A DNA stretch of 64,000 nt from G963691885 sp963691885 (GTDB taxonomy: Bacteria > Pseudomonadota > Alphaproteobacteria > UBA8366 > Aestuariispiraceae), in assembly GCA_963691885.1 (NCBI GenBank), contig OY829843.1:1-64000 (forward strand), written 5' to 3'. Position 1 is the first letter of the stretch, and the number at the start of each line of letters is the position of its first letter. A model generated the notes under the pieces. It saw only the letters and a list, made by a program, of their open reading frames with translations, made no database searches and was not told the DNA's origin. A program made the translations under genes and the position numbers. Positions 34,952-44,532 of the stretch are shown piece after piece.

Positions 34952-34996
34952 ATGTATGCGAGCGAACCGGACCTTTGTTCGCACAGGCCAAAGTAA
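34952..34996 (+). CDS. possible 14-codon leader peptide
   Basis: ATG at 34952 is preceded by a strong AGGAGGAAAATC binding site and reads MYASEPDLCSHRPK before TAA. It ends 80 bp before the acetamidase-family gene. The only support is the excellent ribosome binding site and position; no regulatory codon run is evident. Confidence 0.3.
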   Translation: MYASEPDLCSHRPK

Positions 34997-35076
34997 ACAA
35001 GAAACAATATGTTCCCTTAGCTTGACACATATGACGACTAAATGTGTAATCTTTGTCTTACAATCAGGAGGCGCAG

Positions 35077-36345
35077 ATGACACGGTTTGGCAGACTATTA
35101 GCAAGCTTTGCTTTGGTTCCGATGTTCGGCTCAACCGCCTTGGCAGACACCACCGATCAAAAGTGGATGACCAAGGTGGAGATCAAAAAGGAGGGCATGC
35201 ATTGCACGGATGACCCGAATTGTTTCAATCGGTATCATCCAGATATTCCGAGCAAAGCTAACGCAAACGTTGGCGACATGATCATATTTCATACCCGCGA
35301 CGCATTGGATACAGAATTTCGACTGGATTCTACAGCTGACGACTTGGCAACCGTAGACCTAGGTCTCGTCCATCCGATGACAGGTCCGGTCACAATCAAC
35401 GGTGCCGAACGTGGAGACGTCATCGAAGTGGAAATTGTCGATATTGCACCGGATGAGTATGGCTATACCGTGATTGCACCTGGCTTTGGGTTTCTTCGCG
35501 ATATTTTCACGGAGCCATACATTGTTAATTGGAGGCTTACACGAAACGGCGCCGTATCGGACGGCATGCCGGGGGTTACGATCCCCTACGAAGCCTTTCC
35601 TGGTTCGATTGGGGTGATGCCAGGCGAGGAAGAACTTGATAAAATCCTAAAGCGCGAGGCTGATCTTGCAGCCGCCGGAGGCGTTGTCCTAACGCCTTCT
35701 GGTCCTGGAGCACTCCCTGCGGACTTGTGTGGTGAAGGCGGCAGTGCAGAAGCTCGCTGCCTGCGCACCATCCCACCACGCGAAAACGGGGGTAACATGG
35801 ACGTCCAGCAGCAGCAAATCGGGACCCACATGTTGTTTCCGTGTTTCATCGACGGTTGCGGTCTTTTTATCGGTGACGTTCATTATGCCCAAGGTGATGG
35901 CGAAGTTGGAGGCACCGCTATCGAGATGGGTGCTGTTGCTACCGTAAGAGTTGTAAAAATCCACAAAGGCAAAGCATCAACGTTGCCAATGCCCGCAACC
36001 AAAGGAAATGATCAGATCATCCATATGGAACCGTCCCGGTACTATCAGACGATCGGCATTCCCCTAAAGGGGGCAGGTGAGATCCCGCCATCTCACCAGT
36101 ATTTGTCGGGGACAAAAATTACAAACCTTGAAAACCTGAACGAGGACCTCACGCTCGCGGCGCGTCACGCTCTACTTCAGATGATCGATTACATCGTCGA
36201 CGAGCACGGGCTGACCAAGGAACAAGCCTATATTCTGTGCTCTGTTGCCGCTGATCTTAGGATCGGTCAGGTGGTCGATGTACCGAACTATGTTGTATCG
36301 GCCACTCTAAGCCTCGATGTCTTTGATAAGTTCCGACACTATTAA
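35077..36345 (+). CDS. secreted acetamidase/formamidase-family protein
   Basis: A 422-residue protein with a Sec signal peptide (MTRFGRLLASFALVPMFGSTALA). The body has FmdA/AmdA features: GPVTINGAERGDVIEVEIVDI, a GNMDVQQQQIGTHMLFPCFIDG block that corresponds to the usual GGN-D segment, and LFIGDVHYAQGDGEV (Asp-x-His, Gly-Asp-Gly-Glu). AGGAGGCGCAG precedes the ATG at 35077, so the earlier in-frame start is rejected. Cytoplasmic relatives hydrolyse formamide or acetamide. Export to the periplasm and the extra Cys residues are unusual. Confidence 0.87.
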   Translation: MTRFGRLLASFALVPMFGSTALADTTDQKWMTKVEIKKEGMHCTDDPNCFNRYHPDIPSKANANVGDMIIFHTRDALDTEFRLDSTADDLATVDLGLVHPMTGPVTINGAERGDVIEVEIVDIAPDEYGYTVIAPGFGFLRDIFTEPYIVNWRLTRNGAVSDGMPGVTIPYEAFPGSIGVMPGEEELDKILKREADLAAAGGVVLTPSGPGALPADLCGEGGSAEARCLRTIPPRENGGNMDVQQQQIGTHMLFPCFIDGCGLFIGDVHYAQGDGEVGGTAIEMGAVATVRVVKIHKGKASTLPMPATKGNDQIIHMEPSRYYQTIGIPLKGAGEIPPSHQYLSGTKITNLENLNEDLTLAARHALLQMIDYIVDEHGLTKEQAYILCSVAADLRIGQVVDVPNYVVSATLSLDVFDKFRHY

Positions 36346-36412
36346 TTCACAATCTCAAGAGCGGATCGCGCAAAATGCTGGCTACGATCCGCTCAACAAT
36401 GTGAGGTCTTTA

Positions 36413-36946
36413 ATGAATAGACGCTCTTTTCTCGGACTACTACCAGCAGTGCTGATCCCAACAACTACATTCGGTCATTCTCCTTGGGGGCAATACGCAG
36501 TCTATCGCCAGAAACACCTATTGGTACTCAGTACCCGAGATGATCCAGCGAGCTATTACTATTCAAAGCTGTTAGTTAATGCCATCAACAAAGGAGCGCC
36601 GGAGGCCAGTGCCCGCCCTGCAAGAGCTGTTAATCTTGAGCGCGCTTATAACTTGCTGCGGACGAATCAGTTTCAGTTCGCATTGCTTTCGCAGCAGAAC
36701 ATTTTGGACATGCGGCAGGCGACCGGTACATTCTCCGGAAAACCCGCGGTGGATTTGCGGACAATCTATCGTTTTGGCGATTTAGAGTTTGTTGTCTTGG
36801 CTCAGTTTCCTGACGGACTAGTCGAAGTTGTCGCGGACGCTCTACTATCGAGCCGCGAGGATTTGCCGGGGGCTATTACACGCGATGAAGCATTGAAAAG
36901 CGCCTTATTGCACCCTGGCGCAAGACGCGCGATCATTGCAGATTAG
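36413..36946 (+). CDS. TAXI/TRAP-like periplasmic protein with Tat signal
   Basis: A 177-residue protein. The N-terminus NRRSFLGLLPAVLIPTTTFG is a twin-arginine signal. The mature part (ASYYYSKLLVNAINK, LERAYNLLRTNQFQFALLSQQNI) resembles the first lobe of TAXI-type substrate receptors, but it is only about half their length. It may be a truncated receptor or an independent small family. It begins 68 bp after the amidase-family gene. Confidence 0.6.
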   Translation: MNRRSFLGLLPAVLIPTTTFGHSPWGQYAVYRQKHLLVLSTRDDPASYYYSKLLVNAINKGAPEASARPARAVNLERAYNLLRTNQFQFALLSQQNILDMRQATGTFSGKPAVDLRTIYRFGDLEFVVLAQFPDGLVEVVADALLSSREDLPGAITRDEALKSALLHPGARRAIIAD

Positions 36947-37095
36947 AAAGTAGGAGGCTCTCGAAAGCAGACATTAGTTGGCGTGCCGCAACTCGTCCAG
37001 TTCTGGCACGAAGTTGACATTCATCGGATTGACGCGGCGCATCGTAACCGTTCGGCGAACCCGCTCTGTTGATCGAGGCACTCTTGGCGTTAGTT

Positions 37096-37158
37096 GTCTG
37101 ACGTCAGCACCCCTGGGACACACTGAGGGGTTTTCATAAGGGAGGATTTCTGGCTCTG
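37096..37158 (-). mobile_element. IS3 left-end relic
   Basis: TGTCTGACGTCAG...GGGACACACTGAGGGG...GGGAGGATTTCTGGCTC matches the left end of the IS3 at 18095 with many changes. The palindrome TGTCTGACGTCAGACA follows at its right edge. 36947-37095 contains nothing recognisable. Confidence 0.6.
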
Positions 37159-37349
37159 TCTGACGTCAGACACTCGACGATAGACTCGACATCCGGCCGG
37201 AACGCGGCCAGGAGTTTGTTGTAGCCGAGATGGGCGCGGCGCATGCTGTCGAGCAGCAGAGAACGCACTCTCTTGGAGGGGGATTTCAAACGAAACATCG
37301 CGGTCAAATAGACCGACCGGATGTCTTTGTTTTTCGTACCCTTCGCCAT
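37134..37349 (-). pseudogene. possible TnpB-like N-terminal fragment
   Basis: A 71-codon frame starting MAKGTKNKDIRSVYLTAMFR and continuing LLLDSMRRAHLGYNKLLAAF resembles the N-terminal wedge region of TnpB/IS200-605-type nucleases by its basic, helical pattern. It stops where an IS3 end begins, and an IS630 lies 20 bp upstream of its start. No RuvC motif is left. Identification is tentative. Confidence 0.3.
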
Positions 37350-37369
37350 AGTTATTAGATAGTGATCTA

Positions 37370-38421
37370 GAGTTGTTTTCATTTAATCGTACGCATAGTT
37401 AGCGCCTGCGAAGAAGTTCCAGCACTCCGTTTCGGTGAAGAGATCGCATATTGACCCTGTTGCGTTTGTAAGGTCATCGAATGTTCTGGCCTCGGCCTTT
37501 CTGAGATGGGCTTTTAATTTTGAGAAGGCTTGTTCGATTGGGTTCAGGTCTGGCGAATAGGGTGGCAGGAACAGGAACCATGCACCGATGTCGTGCAAGG
37601 TTTCAGCGGCACGGTCACTTTTATGGGCGGCGAGATTATCGAGGATAACGACATCGCCTCGGCTCAGCGTTGGGGCGAGCTGTGTCTCGACATAGGTCTC
37701 AAAGGCGACCTTGGTCATGGGGGCGTTGAGGATCCATGGTGCGGTGAGGCCGCCGCAGCGCAATCCCGCGATAAAGGTTTGCGTGCGCCAATGACCGAAC
37801 GGCGTATGCATGACAAGGCGTTGGCCTTTGGGCGCGCGGCCTCTAAGCCGGGTCATCTTGGTTGTGGTCGCCGTTTCATCAATAAAAACAAGCCGATGTG
37901 GGTCGAGCCGCATGAGAGGTTGTCGCCGGATGATCCAGTGATGACGCGCGCGGCGCACATCAGCGCGCTCTTGTTCCCGTGCCCGCAGCGTTTTTTTTAT
38001 AGCGGTATCCCGCCTTAATCAGAAACCGGCATAGCGTCGCCTTGCTGGTCTTAACCCCCAGCGTCGCACTCAATTCGTCCGCCAATTCCCTGAGCGTGAT
38101 ATCGGGCTGTGCATCGACAAGGTCAATGACAAACGCTCTATAGGGTTCGAGCGTCCCGGTGCCGACAGGACGACGACGACCAGGGCCGCACAATCCGCGA
38201 CCTTGACGGAACCGCTGCATCAACTTGATCGCAAAGCTTGGGCTGACACCGTAAAGGCGTGCCGCTGATCGGCACGAGTGACCGGCAATAACGTAAGAAA
38301 AAATACGCTCCCGCAAATCCATCGAAATGACTGATGACATAATCCCGGTCTCCAAAATAAAAACAGGGAATCATGCTTCGTAGAAATCTCAAAACCGATT
38401 CCGACTAAACGGAACCCGCTC
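37370..38421 (-). mobile_element. IS630-family element, copy 2 (1052 bp)
   Basis: Same length and ends as copy 1, opposite orientation, flanked by TA at 37368-37369 and 38422-38423. The two encoded frames are identical in translation to copy 1, so transposition was recent. Confidence 0.93.
37383..38340 (-). CDS. IS630 transposase, copy 2 (frames joined by slippage)
   Basis: N-terminal frame 37960-38340 and catalytic frame 37383-37958 on the minus strand, with the same A8 junction as copy 1. The DDE motifs FIDETATTTKM, ILDNLAAHKS and SPDLNPIEQAF are all preserved. Confidence 0.85.
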
Positions 38422-38424
38422 TAG

Positions 38425-38550
38425 AGAATCCACAACAAGATCTATTTGCGTAAGCGACAAAAAACAGAAACCGAAGAGCAAAAAAGAAAGGACCACCCAG
38501 GCGGCAACCCGGATGACCCTAAAGCGTTGGGGGATATACCCTACCAATGA
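38425..38550 (+). pseudogene. C-terminal end of an unknown hydrophilic protein
   Basis: From the IS630 boundary a frame of 41 codons, RIHNKIYLRKRQKTETEEQ and ending GGNPDDPKALGDIPYQ, runs to TGA. The composition looks coding, but no family is recognised. IS630 insertion or flanking deletion removed the rest. Confidence 0.3.
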
Positions 38551-38574
38551 TCATTTTCTAAATTAGGCCGATTC

Positions 38575-39840
38575 ATGTTGAATGTCACCCAAAACTGACC
38601 CGGTATTGGTCAAAGTTTTCATTGAAAAATGACCCATGTGCAACTTTGCCTCTGACGATATTTGTCGGGGGTAATTGGAGTGATAGACATGGGATTTTTG
38701 AGCATAGTTCGACGATGGGCACTGAGGGACAAGATGCCCATTCGCGAGATTTCACGGCGGACAGGTCTATCTCGCAACACCATCAGGAAGTATCTGCGTT
38801 CTGACATAGTGGAACCCAGTTTCCAGACGCCGACGAGGCCAAGCAAGTTGGATCCATTTGCGGAGAAGCTTTCAGGCTGGCTGATGATGGAGCAGCGCAA
38901 GTCACGCAAGGAACGGCGCACGGCAAAGCAAATGCATGCGGATCTGGTGCAACTTGGCTTTGACGGATCGTATGAGCGGGTTGCGGCGTTTGTGCGCACT
39001 TGGAAGGCTGATCGGCAGCATGCAATGCAGACGACTGGTCGGGGGACATTTGTACCGCTGGTGTTCCAGCCCGGGGAGGCATTCCAGTTTGATTGGAGCG
39101 AGGATTGGGCCAACATTGGCGGCGAGCGCGTTAAGTTGCAAGTGGCTCATATCAAGCTGTCACATAGCCGTGCATTTTTGGTTCGTGCCTATTTGTTACA
39201 GGCTCACGAGATGCTGTTCGACGCTCACTGGCATGCCTTCCGTGTGTTTGGTGGCATCCCGGGTCGCGGCATATACGACAACATGAAGACGGCTGTTGAT
39301 CGTGTTCGACGTGGTAAGCAGCGCGATGTGAACGCACGTTTTCTGGCGATGACCAGCCACTATGTCTTTGAGCCAGAGTTCTGCAATCCGGCGGCCGGGT
39401 GGGAGAAAGGTCAGGTTGAGAAAAACGTCCGCGACGCGCGCCATCGTCTGTGGCAGGTAGCCCCTGTCTTTCCAGACCTTGCGGCTTTGAACAACTGGCT
39501 GGAGGACCGCTGCAAGGTGCTGTGGTCGGAGACTACGCATGGCAACCTATCTGGCAGTATCGCCGATGTCTGGGAGGCCGAGAAGCCCGCGCTGATGCCC
39601 CTACCAACTGCATTTGACGGGTTTGTTGAACTGAGCAAGCGCGTGTCACCAACCTGCCTGATCACCTTTGATCGCAACCGCTACTCTGTGCCCGCCAGCT
39701 TCGCAAACCGCCCTGTCAGCCTGCACATCTACCCTGAACGGCTGGTCATCGTGGCTGAAGGGGCTGTGATCTGTACGCATGACCGGATCATTGAGAGGTC
39801 GCACCATAAACCTGGTCGCGTCATCTATGATTGCCACCTT
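38575..39840 (+). mobile_element. IS21-family element, 5' part
   Basis: The left end has several TGACCC/GGTCA repeats (38583-38636) typical of IS21 ends. istA follows but is cut at 39840 by an IS3; istB and the right end are missing. Confidence 0.75.
38689..39840 (+). pseudogene. istA: IS21 transposase IstA, C-terminally truncated
   Basis: About 384 residues of IstA. An N-terminal HTH (MPIREISRRTGLSRNTIRKYL) is followed by the DDE core with FQFDWSEDWANIGG (Asp), GIYDNMKTAVD (Asp) and NPAAGWEKGQVEKNV (Glu). After DRIIERSHHKPGRVIYDCHL the sequence is IS3, which supplies a stop 11 codons later. The start follows GGAGTGATAGAC. Confidence 0.8.
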
Positions 39841-40422
39841 TGGTCCTCCCCCACTGAATTGGTCCACCGCTATAGTTAAGAAAATGGAGGATCAGAGATG
39901 GCCATTTACACGCATAAGCCGGAAGAAATTGTTACAAAGTTGCGTCAGGTGGAAGTTTTGGTAGGCCAAGGCCAGAGCCGCCTTGATGCGATACGGTCGA
40001 TAGGGATTGTCGAGCAGACGTATTATCGTTGGCGGAAGCAATATGGCGGCATGGGAACTGATCAGGTTCGCGAGTTGAAGCGTTTGCAGCAGGAGAATGA
40101 GCGACTACGTCGCGCAGTCTCGGATCTGACCCTCGACAAGCTGATATTGAAGGAAGCTGCGAAGGGAAACTTTTAAGCCCTTCGCGCCGTCGTGCCTGCG
40201 TTGATCATCTTCGGGACATGATGCCTGTATCTGAACGCCGTGTTTGCGCTGTTCTGGGACAACACCGTTCCACGCAACGGCACGTTCCCAAGGGTTGTGA
40301 AGATGAAGAGCGTCTGATTGCCGATATGGTCGAACTGACCCGACAGTATGGGCGATACGGTTATCGTCGGATCGCAGCGCTGTTGAGAGACAGCGGCTGG
40401 CAGATCAATGACAAGCGGGTCG
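39841..40422 (+). mobile_element. IS3-family (IS407-like) 5' fragment
   Basis: It begins with the end TGGTCCTCCCCCACTGAATT and carries orfA (39898-40176, 92 residues, complete, identical in sequence to that at 63113-63391) and the first 68 codons of orfB (40218-40422, to QINDKRV). At 40422 it switches to DNA unrelated to IS3. Confidence 0.88.
39898..40176 (+). CDS. IS3 OrfA (IS407-like)
   Basis: A 92-residue HTH protein (EEIVTKLRQVEVLVGQGQSR...EQTYYRWRKQYGG) with a leucine-rich tail ELKRLQQENERLRRAVSDL. Intact, but its orfB partner is truncated. Confidence 0.88.
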   Translation: MAIYTHKPEEIVTKLRQVEVLVGQGQSRLDAIRSIGIVEQTYYRWRKQYGGMGTDQVRELKRLQQENERLRRAVSDLTLDKLILKEAAKGNF

Positions 40423-40509
40423 ATGTGACCGCTTTACGCACTTATGAAGGCTTTGCGGCGGACGTGAAGAAACGCGTTGGTCGCTGATTTGATAGAAGGA
40501 GACATTCAG

Positions 40510-40881
40510 ATGTGCCAATTGTTCATAGATGCAGACTCAGAGCTTTGGACGTCTCACACCCGGTCCTTCCGAATGGATGGGATGGTTACAAGCGTGCGGC
40601 TGGAAGAAATGTTCTGGCGTACGCTAAAAACAATCGGGCAACGGGATGATTTGACCGTCCCTCAGCTACTGCATCGGCTCTATAATGAAAGTCTTGATGC
40701 TGGTCACGACGTGGGAACCTTTACATCGTTCCTGCGCGTCTGTAGTTTGCGGTTTATTGATCTCCAAATGCGCGGGCTGATCCCAGAAGAGGAACGCGTG
40801 AAGATATCGCAGTTGCCTGCGAGCGACATTCTGAGACTTGAGGCGATCGAGCGGTCGAAAGCAGAACCTGGATTGATTTAA
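40510..40881 (+). CDS. ribbon-helix-helix domain protein
   Basis: A 123-residue protein with an RHH_4-type fold in the middle (TSVRLEEMFWRTLKTIGQ...TVPQLLHRLYNESLDAG), a pattern found in small alphaproteobacterial DNA-binding proteins. AGGAGACATTCAG precedes the ATG at 40510. The 20 codons upstream (VTALRTYEGFAADVKKRVGR, stop at 40487) look like the end of another lost gene. Role unknown. Confidence 0.7.
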   Translation: MCQLFIDADSELWTSHTRSFRMDGMVTSVRLEEMFWRTLKTIGQRDDLTVPQLLHRLYNESLDAGHDVGTFTSFLRVCSLRFIDLQMRGLIPEEERVKISQLPASDILRLEAIERSKAEPGLI

Positions 40882-40966
40882 CCCTTTTTAATCGGACATG
40901 TAATGTTACTCTATTGAGAAAGATTATGGGGTAGGCCTAGATAAGGAAAATTACTTACGAGGTCCA

Positions 40967-41355
40967 AAAGATTAGCAATAGCCGCTCGATCCGCTTGTCG
41001 TTGATCCACCAGCCACTGTATCTCAACAGAGTGGCAATCCGACATTAGCCATATCGCCCGTACTGCCGGGTCAGTTCGACCATATCGACAATCAAATGTT
41101 CTTCGTCATCACGACACTTGGGAACCTGCCGTGGTAGGGAATGGCGTTGGCCTAAAACATCACAAATACGGCGTTCGGACACAGGCATCATGTTCCGAAG
41201 ATGATCGATACAGGCATGACGCAGCGAAGGGCTTAAAAGTTTCCCTTCGCTGCTTCTTTCAATATCGACTTATCGAGGGTGAGATCAGATACTGCGCGAC
41301 GCAGTCAGTCTCCCGTTGCAAGCGCCTCAACTCGCGAACCTGATCTGTTCCCATA
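40967..41355 (-). pseudogene. decayed IS3 (IS407-like) fragment
   Basis: A diverged copy of the orfA end and orfB start of the IS3 at 62338-63450, with several stops and frame changes. No left or right end is visible. Confidence 0.75.
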
Positions 41356-41435
41356 CCACTGTCCGTCGTCTGTAGATATGCCGTCACTCGCGGGACATTT
41401 CCACTAAACTCCCAGCATTGGGAAGAGGGAGATGT

Positions 41436-41934
41436 TCATGAACAAGGATACCGTTCGTGGAAAGCCAAGAACCAGTCGCTGCGTGAGCTGCCATGGAAGC
41501 GTTCTGCTTCGGGAAAATACAATGGCAGATAATGCGTCAAGATCCGGTGCCAAAGCTCGGTCTTCGAGCGGGAAACGATGTCATGTGTCTTGGACAATCC
41601 TTGAAGGTCATTTGTGCCGCACAGCATTGGGTCATGATAGAACTGCTCATTCCCGATCTGCATCATATGCAGTATGACCTGCGCATCCTTCGGATCATTC
41701 TTGTCCCAACTGTTGTTCAGGGCCTCTCGGGTGCGCGCCAGAGCCACCGAAGACACAAGCTTCACTGTAAAACCGGCCATCCCCAGCCGGTACGCAAAGG
41801 CGCGGTGGTAATTGCCGCTGGCCTCAAATGCCACGCGGACCGGGCGACCGTAGTCCGAGAGTGTAGCAACCAAGCGATTAAAGTCGTCGAGTTGGTTCGG
41901 AATAGTCAGACGGCGGCGACGCTTCTTACCGGGA
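41436..41934 (-). pseudogene. IS110-family transposase, DEDD-domain fragment
   Basis: About 165 residues of an IS110 DEDD transposase: LVATLSDYGRPVRVAFEASGNYHRA, ALNNSWDKNDPKDAQVILHMMQ and FYHDPMLCGTNDLQGLSKTHD. The N-terminal Asp segment was lost where IS3 begins (41935), and the C-terminal Tn-like domain is missing. Confidence 0.8.
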
Positions 41935-42325
41935 ATGGTTGAGCGCCGAAGGCATGGATCATGTGCGCGGCGCTCCGCTCCATCCACAGACTCAGGGCAA
42001 GATTGAGCGCTGGCATCAGACGCTGAAGAACCGTGTGCTGCTGGAGAACTACTATCTGCCTGGTGACCTCGAAAACCAGATCGGGGCCTTCATCGAGCAC
42101 TACAACCACAAGCGCTACCACGAAAGCCTCGGGAACGTTACGCCGGTTGATGCCTACTTCGGACGCGCTACAGCCATTATTGAAAGGAGAAAACAGATCA
42201 AAAGACGAACCATCGAATACCGCCGCTTGAACCATCAAATCAAAGCGGCTCAAATCCAAACCTGATGAGCGAGATCCTCCATTAAATCAGGCGCTCAAAT
42301 GGCCCAAAAATTTTGACGACGGACA
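41935..42325 (+). mobile_element. IS3 3' fragment
   Basis: It encodes the last 108 codons of an OrfB (HPQTQGKIERWHQTLKNRVLL...) related to that at 18555-19535 and ends GACGACGGACA at 42325. This end faces the importer cassette; a matching inverted end lies at 50848. Confidence 0.85.
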
Positions 42326-42378
42326 CGTTTGACGTGAGTTAATGAAAAAACACCAAATCTGTGCGGCCTGGTATTCAG

Positions 42379-43452
42379 TCATAGCAGAGCCTCGTCGGCA
42401 TATACGCAGCAACGGCTCTTCGGAAATTTGAGCCACGCCTGTTTGCCAGGTACAGCTACCTCGCGCTTTACTTTTACCTTGATGGCGTTATGGCCAGTTT
42501 GCGCCGATACAAGTTGGAAATTCCCAAAATCATCAACCCGCTGGATATCAACTTGAATGGCATTTTTTGTCTTCTTGGCTGCTAGCTCGATGAATTCCGA
42601 GCGGATTCCGAGCTTGATATTATCGGTACTGGTCTTGCTGAGATCGGTCTCTGTTGCAAATTCCACATCGCCGACAGCTACAACATTCTTGCCAGTCACC
42701 CGAGCTTCGAACATGTTCATTGCCGGCGCACCGATGAAATAACCGACGAATGTTGTGCGTGGCCTTTCAAAAAGCTCCTTTGGCTTGCCAATCTGCACCA
42801 CCTGACCTCGGTCCATTACCACAATGTCCTCGGCAAAGGTCATTGCCTCATTCTGGTCGTGCGTCACATAAATTAGCGTCGATTTGTAGAATTCATTGAT
42901 CTCCTTGAGCTTTCTACGTAGCCGGAATTTTAAATCAGGATCGATCACTGTCAGCGGTTCATCCATTAGGATTGCCGCGACATCGTCACGAACAAGGCCG
43001 CGCCCAAGAGAGATCAGCTGTTTCTGATCAGCCGTCAAGCTTTTTGCGCGACGGTCAAGCAGCCCTTCAAGCCCAAGAGTTTCAGCGACCTCATTGACCT
43101 TTTTGACCATGACCTCCTTCGGCGCGTCGCGACAGACTAATGGGAAGCCCAAGTTCTGGCCTACCGTCATAGTGTTGTAGATCACTGGAAATTGGAAAAC
43201 TTGAGCGATATTACGCTCTGCAGTCTTGATTTCGGTGACATCCATGTCATCAAAGGTCAGCCGACCTTCCGAAGGGGTGACGATTCCCGACATGATGTTA
43301 AGCATAGTGGTCTTGCCACATCCGGACGGACCAAGCACCGCATAGCGGCCACCGTCACGCCAGGTCAGGTCGCATTTTTCCAGCGCATAGATCGGGTCCG
43401 TGGCGTCTGGGTCATAGCTGTGGGCAATGCCACGAAGATCGATACGTGCCAT
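42379..43452 (-). CDS. ABC transporter ATPase, GlpS-like
   Basis: A 357-residue ATPase with Walker A GPSGCGKTT near residue 41 and Walker B AAILMDEPLTVIDPDLKFRLRR. The signature motif reads LTADQKQLISLGRG instead of LSGGQ; this degenerate form is typical of GlpS in the rhizobial glycerol importer GlpSTPQV. The C-terminal TOBE region is present. It is paired with the normal ATPase encoded upstream (stop and start overlap, TGATG), so the pair probably forms a heterodimer with one canonical site. Confidence 0.85.
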   Translation of the reverse strand: MARIDLRGIAHSYDPDATDPIYALEKCDLTWRDGGRYAVLGPSGCGKTTMLNIMSGIVTPSEGRLTFDDMDVTEIKTAERNIAQVFQFPVIYNTMTVGQNLGFPLVCRDAPKEVMVKKVNEVAETLGLEGLLDRRAKSLTADQKQLISLGRGLVRDDVAAILMDEPLTVIDPDLKFRLRRKLKEINEFYKSTLIYVTHDQNEAMTFAEDIVVMDRGQVVQIGKPKELFERPRTTFVGYFIGAPAMNMFEARVTGKNVVAVGDVEFATETDLSKTSTDNIKLGIRSEFIELAAKKTKNAIQVDIQRVDDFGNFQLVSAQTGHNAIKVKVKREVAVPGKQAWLKFPKSRCCVYADEALL

Positions 43453-44531
43453 CAGAAATCTCCTGCAAAAGGTGAAGAAACAAGCGCGCCATCCTGGCCG
43501 AAGGCGTAAAGTCTTGTGGCATCCAACTTTAGATTGACAACATCACCAGCATCAAAATTCTGCACCATGTCGAGCAGACCAACGATGGTGTGTCTCCCAC
43601 TCTGCACATGAAGGAATGTCTCGGAGCCACTAATTTCTGCAAGCTCCACTTTGAAGGGGAGGCCCTTTTGATGAAGCGACACATCACTTGCCCGAATGCC
43701 GAAGGTATAGGCGCTAGGAGTTAGGGATTTAAAATGCGCTGGAACCGCCAATTTAATGTCGTCACCGATAACAATCTTGCTGCCATCAATCGCCCCAGAC
43801 AGAAGATTCATTGCCGGATCGTTCGATATTTCGGCAACACGGGTGTTTGCTGGGTTCTCAAAGATTTCGTGCGCCGGCCCCTGTTGCAGCACCCTACCCT
43901 CATCAAGAATGATGATATCACCACCAAGCTGCATAGCTTCCAGAGGATCGGTGCTGGAATAAATCAGGATAGAATTTGACGATACCTTGTCAGAAAAGAT
44001 ATTGCGGAATTCCTCACGAAGCTGCTCACGAAGCTTGTAGTCGAGATTAACCAGAGGTTCGTCTAATAACAGGATGCCGGCCTGTTTCGCCAGCGAACGG
44101 GCCAGGGCTACACGTTGCTGCTGGCCACCGGACAGAGCCTGAATCTTTCTGCCCTCAAAGCCCGTGAGACCGACACTCTCAAGAGAGTCCATCACCCGTC
44201 CCCTGATTATGCCGTCATCCAACTTACGTTGGCGTAGCGGAAAAGCGATATTGTCAAAAACAGTCAGATGCGGATAGTTGATGAATTGTTGGTAGACCAT
44301 AGCAATGTTGCGTTCCCAGACCGGCACTTGGCCTAAATCCTGGTCATTGAACAGCATGCGACCGCCTTCAGGAGTGATCAGCCCGGCAATTGTCTTCAGC
44401 AAAGTGGTCTTACCGGACAAAGTTCTGCCAAGAATAGTGTAGAGTTCACCTTTCTGCATGCCGAATGACACATCATTCAGGTGAAATTCGTCTTCGGGCT
44501 TGTAGGTCAGCCCTTTCGCGATTAAATCCAT
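43452..44531 (-). CDS. ABC transporter ATPase, GlpT-like
   Basis: A 359-residue ATPase. Walker A is GRTLSGKTT near residue 35, the signature LSGGQQQRVALARSLA is normal, and Walker B is GILLLDEPLVNLDYKLREQL. A C-terminal TOBE domain follows. The switch position reads YSSTDPLEAM, so the usual switch His is replaced by Thr, as in GlpT-type partners. The two ATPases together are characteristic of the GlpSTPQV importer type. Confidence 0.85.
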   Translation of the reverse strand: MDLIAKGLTYKPEDEFHLNDVSFGMQKGELYTILGRTLSGKTTLLKTIAGLITPEGGRMLFNDQDLGQVPVWERNIAMVYQQFINYPHLTVFDNIAFPLRQRKLDDGIIRGRVMDSLESVGLTGFEGRKIQALSGGQQQRVALARSLAKQAGILLLDEPLVNLDYKLREQLREEFRNIFSDKVSSNSILIYSSTDPLEAMQLGGDIIILDEGRVLQQGPAHEIFENPANTRVAEISNDPAMNLLSGAIDGSKIVIGDDIKLAVPAHFKSLTPSAYTFGIRASDVSLHQKGLPFKVELAEISGSETFLHVQSGRHTIVGLLDMVQNFDAGDVVNLKLDATRLYAFGQDGALVSSPFAGDF

Positions 44532-44532
44532 C

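Noticed and set aside
34639..35076. coding frame of 147 codons starting at 34770
   Set aside because: It runs through the IS6-end hairpin and the acetamidase-family signal peptide in another frame; no similarity.
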